From Pocillopora verrucosa (lineage: Eukaryota; Cnidaria; Anthozoa; Scleractinia; Pocilloporidae): a DNA stretch of 64,000 nucleotides. Made by a program: the position numbers and the translations under genes. This document shows positions 59,082-64,000 of the stretch, in pieces. The notes under the pieces were generated by a model. It did no database searches and was not told the origin of the DNA. It saw only the letters and a program-made list of their open reading frames with translations. How positions within the stretch are numbered: the stretch's first letter is position 1; each line of letters opens with the position of its first letter. The stretch lies in assembly GCF_036669915.1 (NCBI RefSeq), contig NC_089323.1, positions 20,723,208 to 20,787,207 of the forward strand. The letters run 5' to 3'.

Positions 59082-59913
59082 TAAAGTTTACCTGTCTTAG
59101 ACAGGAAATGTACAGACTCCTACACAACAATAATTATTGCAATTATTTACAAATGAGTCTGATAAATTTCTGGACAGTGAAAAGTTTAAATCTCAAGCTT
59201 GTTACTCCATGATATAGCTGTGAGTATCAAAACAAGAGCATACAATGCAGAAAAGCCCATAATCATTGATTTTGGAGCCTTTGAATCCAACCATTAATCG
59301 TCATTCACTTTTAATATATATATTTTTAAAGTTTCATCTTATGTGAAGCACTTTTTCTTCATGTAAATACATAATACGACTAATAACTCAAAGGAAAATG
59401 TTTTGTTAAATTAGGTAATAATTTGATGTTTATTTACAGATCTTTTGCTTTCTTCTGCCATCTGTATAACTTTCAAATTAATGCTTCTCTTTCTTCCTTT
59501 GGACATTATAAAACACTATAAGTTGAGCCTGAGGGCAGCAAGTTGAGGAAGTCAGTGCTGCACTATGAACCAAATGGCAGTTGTAATCTTTCAATGAATA
59601 GCTTCTAAACTTGGATGTATTTGACAAAACAAACTACAGATAATCTGTTTTTATGTTTTTGTACACAATTTACAATGTTCTCCTTTTAGATCCAGGTCTT
59701 ACTTCTGGTAATTTAATATTACTACCATTTAGACCACAAGTTGTGTGAAATTAGACAAACTTTACTTCAAACTAACCCTTGTAAAGATTGGGTCTACCAT
59801 AATCATGGCTATAGCTTTTGTACAAATGATGACAACCTTAAGGGGGGCACTGCATAACACTCAGATGAACCACCCTGCATGAGTGGAAGGTGTCAGAAGC
59901 TCTTTTAAACCCT
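59082..59913. other. Convergent 3' region between PSMG3-B and RAD17
   Basis: 3' UTR and spacer sequence, collinear with 41639-42467. No exon recognised. Confidence 0.6.
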
Positions 59914-62900
59914 TTAAAAGTCTTCATCATCAAAATCTTCTATAACATCATCATCATCTCGAGGCATCTCAGAGGTTCCTTGTGAATCACACTCTTCACC
60001 CATGGCCAGGCACTTATTAGCTCCCTGGGTGCCACTCCCATTTGGTTGGGAACTAACATGGACTTCGTCATCATTATCACTATTCATACCACAGTCTTTT
60101 TCATCAAGCATATCTGTGCCACCCCTACAAATAAAAAAACCGAAAAAATATATTGTTTTTGGAAGTGAAAAGTTGGCATCTGAACCACAATCAGTATGAA
60201 ATTTATCTGCTTGCTTCTACGTAGTTCATTATTGGACATTACCTGAATGGATGCTTAGATTTTCTGAAATTGCTGATAGCTTGCAAGAAGGCAATTTGTC
60301 CTAAACACAAGAAAGATTAACAATTCAGTTAACTGAGAGTGAATGGAACCTTAACCATCCCAGAATTCTGATGAGGTTTTAGGTTTGTCACAAGGAGGAG
60401 GAAGAAGAATAATAAATAAAGACATAGTCAAATTCATAAAAATGATAAATAAACAAAATAGTTCATATTGTAACAAACCAGGTGTCCGCAGGGGAACATC
60501 AGTGATGGCCAAGTATGGAAGGACCTCTGTTTGCAGAACTAATGATGGACAGTGGTAATCTTAGGAAGTCAACAAAATTATCGCTGTCAACCAAAATAAC
60601 ACTTCTTTATTTGGGGTTAGCAAGATTCTAGATCTCAACCCTACTACTTCCCTCCCCTTCATTAACAATATTGCCTACTTGTTGGTTGACAAGTCCCCTT
60701 TGGCCACAGCAAAATGATTTAGTGATGACAGCACAAGTCTCACCTCTGAAGAGATCTTGTGCAGTGTTAACACCATCCCGCATCTGAAAGTAATTCAGTA
60801 TCACACTACCATCATCATCATCAGTACCAATTAAAAATAAACATCTCAATCTTAGTTCTGTGAGAGGGTCATTTAAACCCATATTAAAGTATGCAACATT
60901 TTATAGTTTTCAATGGATTTTGTACAACATACTTTTTTAAGTGACTGTATTGTCATAAGTTTAAATTAAATGTATAAATTATGGAAGGGGGAAGGGGCAT
61001 AACTATGCTATTGCTAGTATGTTTTCATCAATATTTTTATTTCCCTGTTAACTCACATAAAGAAGCAATTTGAACCTCCACTTTTATCCTGAAATAATTT
61101 ACCTTCTTATTGACCTCAAACAACTGTGGTTTATGAAGTGGTCTCCATCCTCTCCCTGACCCACTAGAACTTGATGATGTCCCTGCTGATCTGCTGTTAA
61201 ATATCAACCCTCTTGCTGCCAGACATGAGCTGTACTCCTTCATGGAGGACTGAAACTGTGATATTATTACGAGGACTTTTTAGCATTTGTTTGACACGAC
61301 AGCCCCTTTGTGAACAAAGTTTATTATCCAGATAAACAATTGCAATGGCCCTCTGCAACTTGAAGGAAGCTACTCCTATGGTCCACGAATCGTGTAATCA
61401 AGTAATTTTTTTTTCAATCACGTTGGGTATCAACAGATGAAAAATAAAATGAGAGATCTTTACCATCCATTCTTTAGTCATGTAGTCTGCTTCACTGAAA
61501 TGTTCACTAATATTCACCTAAGAATCATAGACAGAAAAAAGATCAAAATTATATGAAAGTATGTTGCAATGGTAGGTGGACAATACAAATCAAAATGACT
61601 TCTTTTACAAATAATTTCGATCAATTTTAAGCCCAAATTTATATATAAACACTGTGTTGTTACATTAAATGGGTTGAATGGAGTTCTGAGGTATTAAGCA
61701 ACAACTGTATATAATGCTATACCTGTACATGTTACTTAAACTGTTATTAAAGAAGAGAGCTGTAAATGATTTAAGTACTAGAAATATTCAATGGGACATT
61801 CTTTACCTACCACATCATCAATATTAGCAGAGAATTCCAAATAATTCTGATGAAGGTAGAGATTAAAAAATTCACTTGAGAGATGTGTTTTCTCCAACAC
61901 TTCCTGCATAAAAAAGGAAACAGGCCACTTATTACCCTGGATAAGAATATCGAAAATAATTGTTGACATTTGTCTTTTGGGGTTATTCATATTAGGTGAT
62001 ACACATTTTGAAAAAAAAAGCTTGCTCATAAATCTATTCTGAGGGTATTTATATATTCCTCCTTACTAAAAAAAGATATTACCCTTCTCATGAGGACTTT
62101 ATGATTTACTGTTATTATAATTAGTTTTTAAGTTCTGAATTTTTTAAGGGATAGAGTGCTTATTAACAATATAAGCTCTGAAAATCCAACATGACAACAA
62201 CATAAAATAAATATTTGAAAATAATTTTCATACTACCTCTGGACAGAACAAAAGCTGGTTTCTGGCATGATGTGACAGGTGAGATGGAAGCAAGTCTGAG
62301 TCGGAAAGTGTTGGATCTCCTTTACAAAAAAAAAAATCAATGTTTAGAGTCTTTTTACACACTACCTTCAGGAACCAAAATTACTATCATTTCTAAAACA
62401 TAACATGAAACATGTTTATTATAAATATCACAGTTTTTTATGCACTGCTTTTCAGGTACTCCCCTTTGCATCTACCAACAGGCAGAGAATTTTAATGCAA
62501 CATAAATAACTCACTTTTACAATACAGTATTTTCCCTAGAGCTCTGAAGAGGAACAAAGCTGAGTCTCTTCCACCAATAGCAGTGACTGCTTCTGATTCA
62601 AGGTTATTTCTTGTCTCTTTTCCATAGAGAAGACATTTAGAGGATAGCTGAACTGATTCTGAAGTGTTCATCTTGTTTGGCAGTGAACTACTTGTTTTCT
62701 TTAATTTTGACTTGTTTGGTTTTCTGTCATCTTTCTTTGTCACATTAGACCCCTTTTGGGTGGTGCGTGATTTATCTGTGACAGTTGAATTTCAGATCAA
62801 AGGTTATAACTTGGAAAAAATTTGAAGATTATCATGTTTTATGGTAACTTTCCGTGCAAAAGGAAATGTGATCTGTAATTAGAAAATTAAAAAATTCAAA

Positions 62901-64000
62901 ATGATCTACTGCAATTACTAAAATTCTTAATGTGACACAGGGAAAATCTCTGGAAACCTCATCATTGATCCCAGCAATCTCACCTTTTGAAGAGGAGAAC
63001 TGGAGACCATTGATAGCTGTGCGAATGTCTCCTCCACTGTTCTGAGCCAAGAGCTGAACAGTATCTTTAACTAGAATCTCAAATGTTGTTTTATTCTGCT
63101 AAAAAGGGAATATAAATAATGTAGAAATTTAGAAACTGAAATCTTACCAAGTGAATGATCTTTTCAATAATTAGCAACTCTTGACCTTTTTGTGGTTTTC
63201 TTTATCTTTAGACTTTTTGCATCAACTAAGGATTATAGCGGGGGAAGAGGGAAAATGAACCCTTAACCTCCCATAAGTGACCAACACAGCATTTCTCCCT
63301 ACAATAGCACTATAATATCAAGTGGAAAAGTATTGAGAATGAAGGGAAAAATCATTAAGGGAATTATCAACTGATCAAATGCCAAATTCTCTACACTAAC
63401 ATCAAAAGAACTGTATGGCAGATAGTAAGAAGAATTACTAAAAAGATCTTGGGATGAACTGATAAATAGGAGAGGTGTCTTATTTACCAGTTGAGCTTCA
63501 GTTGATATTATTCTGTTCAAGGCTTTCACCAAGCTGGTCTGTGCGATTGGGTTGAAGCTGTTAGTGACAAATTTAATGTAGTGTTTAGTAGAATATAATC
63601 TAACTATGAAACAAGGCAAGTCTACATATATGAACGTTGAACACCTTACGTTAGTTACAATACTTTTACCTGATGTTGTGAATCTTCAGTTTTTCCTGAA
63701 CATCTTTGGGAAGTAATTTGTGAACATTTGAATCACCATGGTGGCTGTCAGAGATGACAAATACTATAGGAACTTGCCCTCTCTGTTTATATGTGCTGTT
63801 GAGCAGTTAGAAACATGATCATGATAAAATATTACATCCCACATATATCTGTCAGTTTACCATTCCCCACTAAAATTTGAAAAACAACACTGACTTCTTT
63901 CATATATTTGTGATGCATAAAGGGAAACCTTTTCAGATTGATTCAGAGTAGTCTAAAAACCAATTATTTCTGTCACTATAACTTCATCCTAGTCAAAATT
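59914..64000 (-). CDS. RAD17: RAD17 checkpoint clamp loader, C-terminal part (runs off right edge)
   Basis: Exons in gene order (+ coordinates): 63670-63795, 63488-63557, 62984-63095, 62515-62775, 62237-62319, 61811-61903, 61464-61517, 61103-61249, 60744-60783, 60243-60300 and 59914-60124. Phases agree throughout. Marks shared with human RAD17: VPIVFVISDS, FNPIAQTSLVKALNRI, GGDIRTAINGLQFSSSK, FLFRALGKILYCKR, LLPSHLSHH, FNLYLHQNY, RPLHKPQ, QIAFLQAI, and an acidic C-terminus (VIEDFDDEDF). RAD17 with RFC2-5 loads the 9-1-1 clamp at DNA damage and supports ATR signalling in the nucleus. The Walker A/ATPase half is right of the window. Between NKK (61103) and MRDG (60783) I did not find the roughly 30-residue helical segment that the human protein has there; the exon may be diverged, missed or lost. 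Confidence 0.9.
63258..63456 (-). mobile_element. MITE family 1, reverse copy at the end of duplication copy B
   Basis: It starts AACCCTTAACCTCCCATAAG and ends AAAAAGATCTTGGGA. It is in a RAD17 intron. The A/B match stops about half-way through it. Confidence 0.68.

Larger units (their letters stand above)
43518..63356 (+). repeat. Tandem segmental duplication, copy B (19.8 kb)
   Basis: The direct-repeat partner of 25124-43300. It keeps both DOMON modules of the FRRS1-like gene, an intact PSMG3 and the RAD17 exons. The match ends inside a reverse MITE at about 63356, while RAD17 itself continues to the right. Confidence 0.93.

Overview
This window is nuclear DNA from an animal. The most likely source is an anthozoan cnidarian, probably a stony coral. 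It is AT-rich, its genes carry many short exons with clean GT/AG introns, and it holds several interspersed repeat families that I recall from coral genomes (inference; I cannot name the species). All gene models below were joined by hand from reading frame, splice signals and exon phase.

Layout. (1) About 2.1-5.5 kb, + strand: the 3' part of a single-pass receptor-like gene (SRCR, FN3, FN3, Ig, transmembrane, short tail). (2) About 6.8/8.4-13.8 kb, + strand: a four-CUB single-pass membrane protein. Its joined frame is 607 aa. All internal introns in both genes that I could place are phase 1. (3) 13.8-17.2 kb: no gene recognised. (4) 17.2-23.4 kb, - strand: a ferric-chelate-reductase-1-like gene (Reeler, DOMON, DOMON, cytochrome b561), 758 aa joined. 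(5) 25.1-43.3 kb (copy A) and 43.5-63.4 kb (copy B): a direct tandem duplication of a block with the order FRRS1-like (-), PSMG3 (+), RAD17 (-).

Copy B looks ancestral and intact. It has a 793-aa FRRS1-like gene with two DOMON domains, a 123-aa PSMG3 (20S proteasome assembly chaperone), and the 3' part of RAD17 (9-1-1 clamp loader), which runs off the right edge. Copy A has degraded. A LINE occupies the place of a 2.0-kb piece carrying exactly the first DOMON, PSMG3-A has lost the end of an exon and its splice donor, and RAD17-A has lost 2.6 kb and carries a frameshift. FRRS1-A still reads through in frame (616 aa), because the lost DOMON module was bounded by phase-0 introns. It now has the Reeler, single DOMON, cytochrome b561 layout known from vertebrate FRRS1.

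The LINE at 32.8-36.3 kb has one intact 1081-codon ORF with an endonuclease and a reverse transcriptase. Ahead of them are a hydrophobic N-terminus and a 2A-like motif ending in NPGP. The junction between copies A and B sits on a composite of two short inverted-repeat transposons. I regard the in-frame domain loss beside the LINE, the 2A-bearing LINE and the uneven decay of the two copies as the main points of interest.
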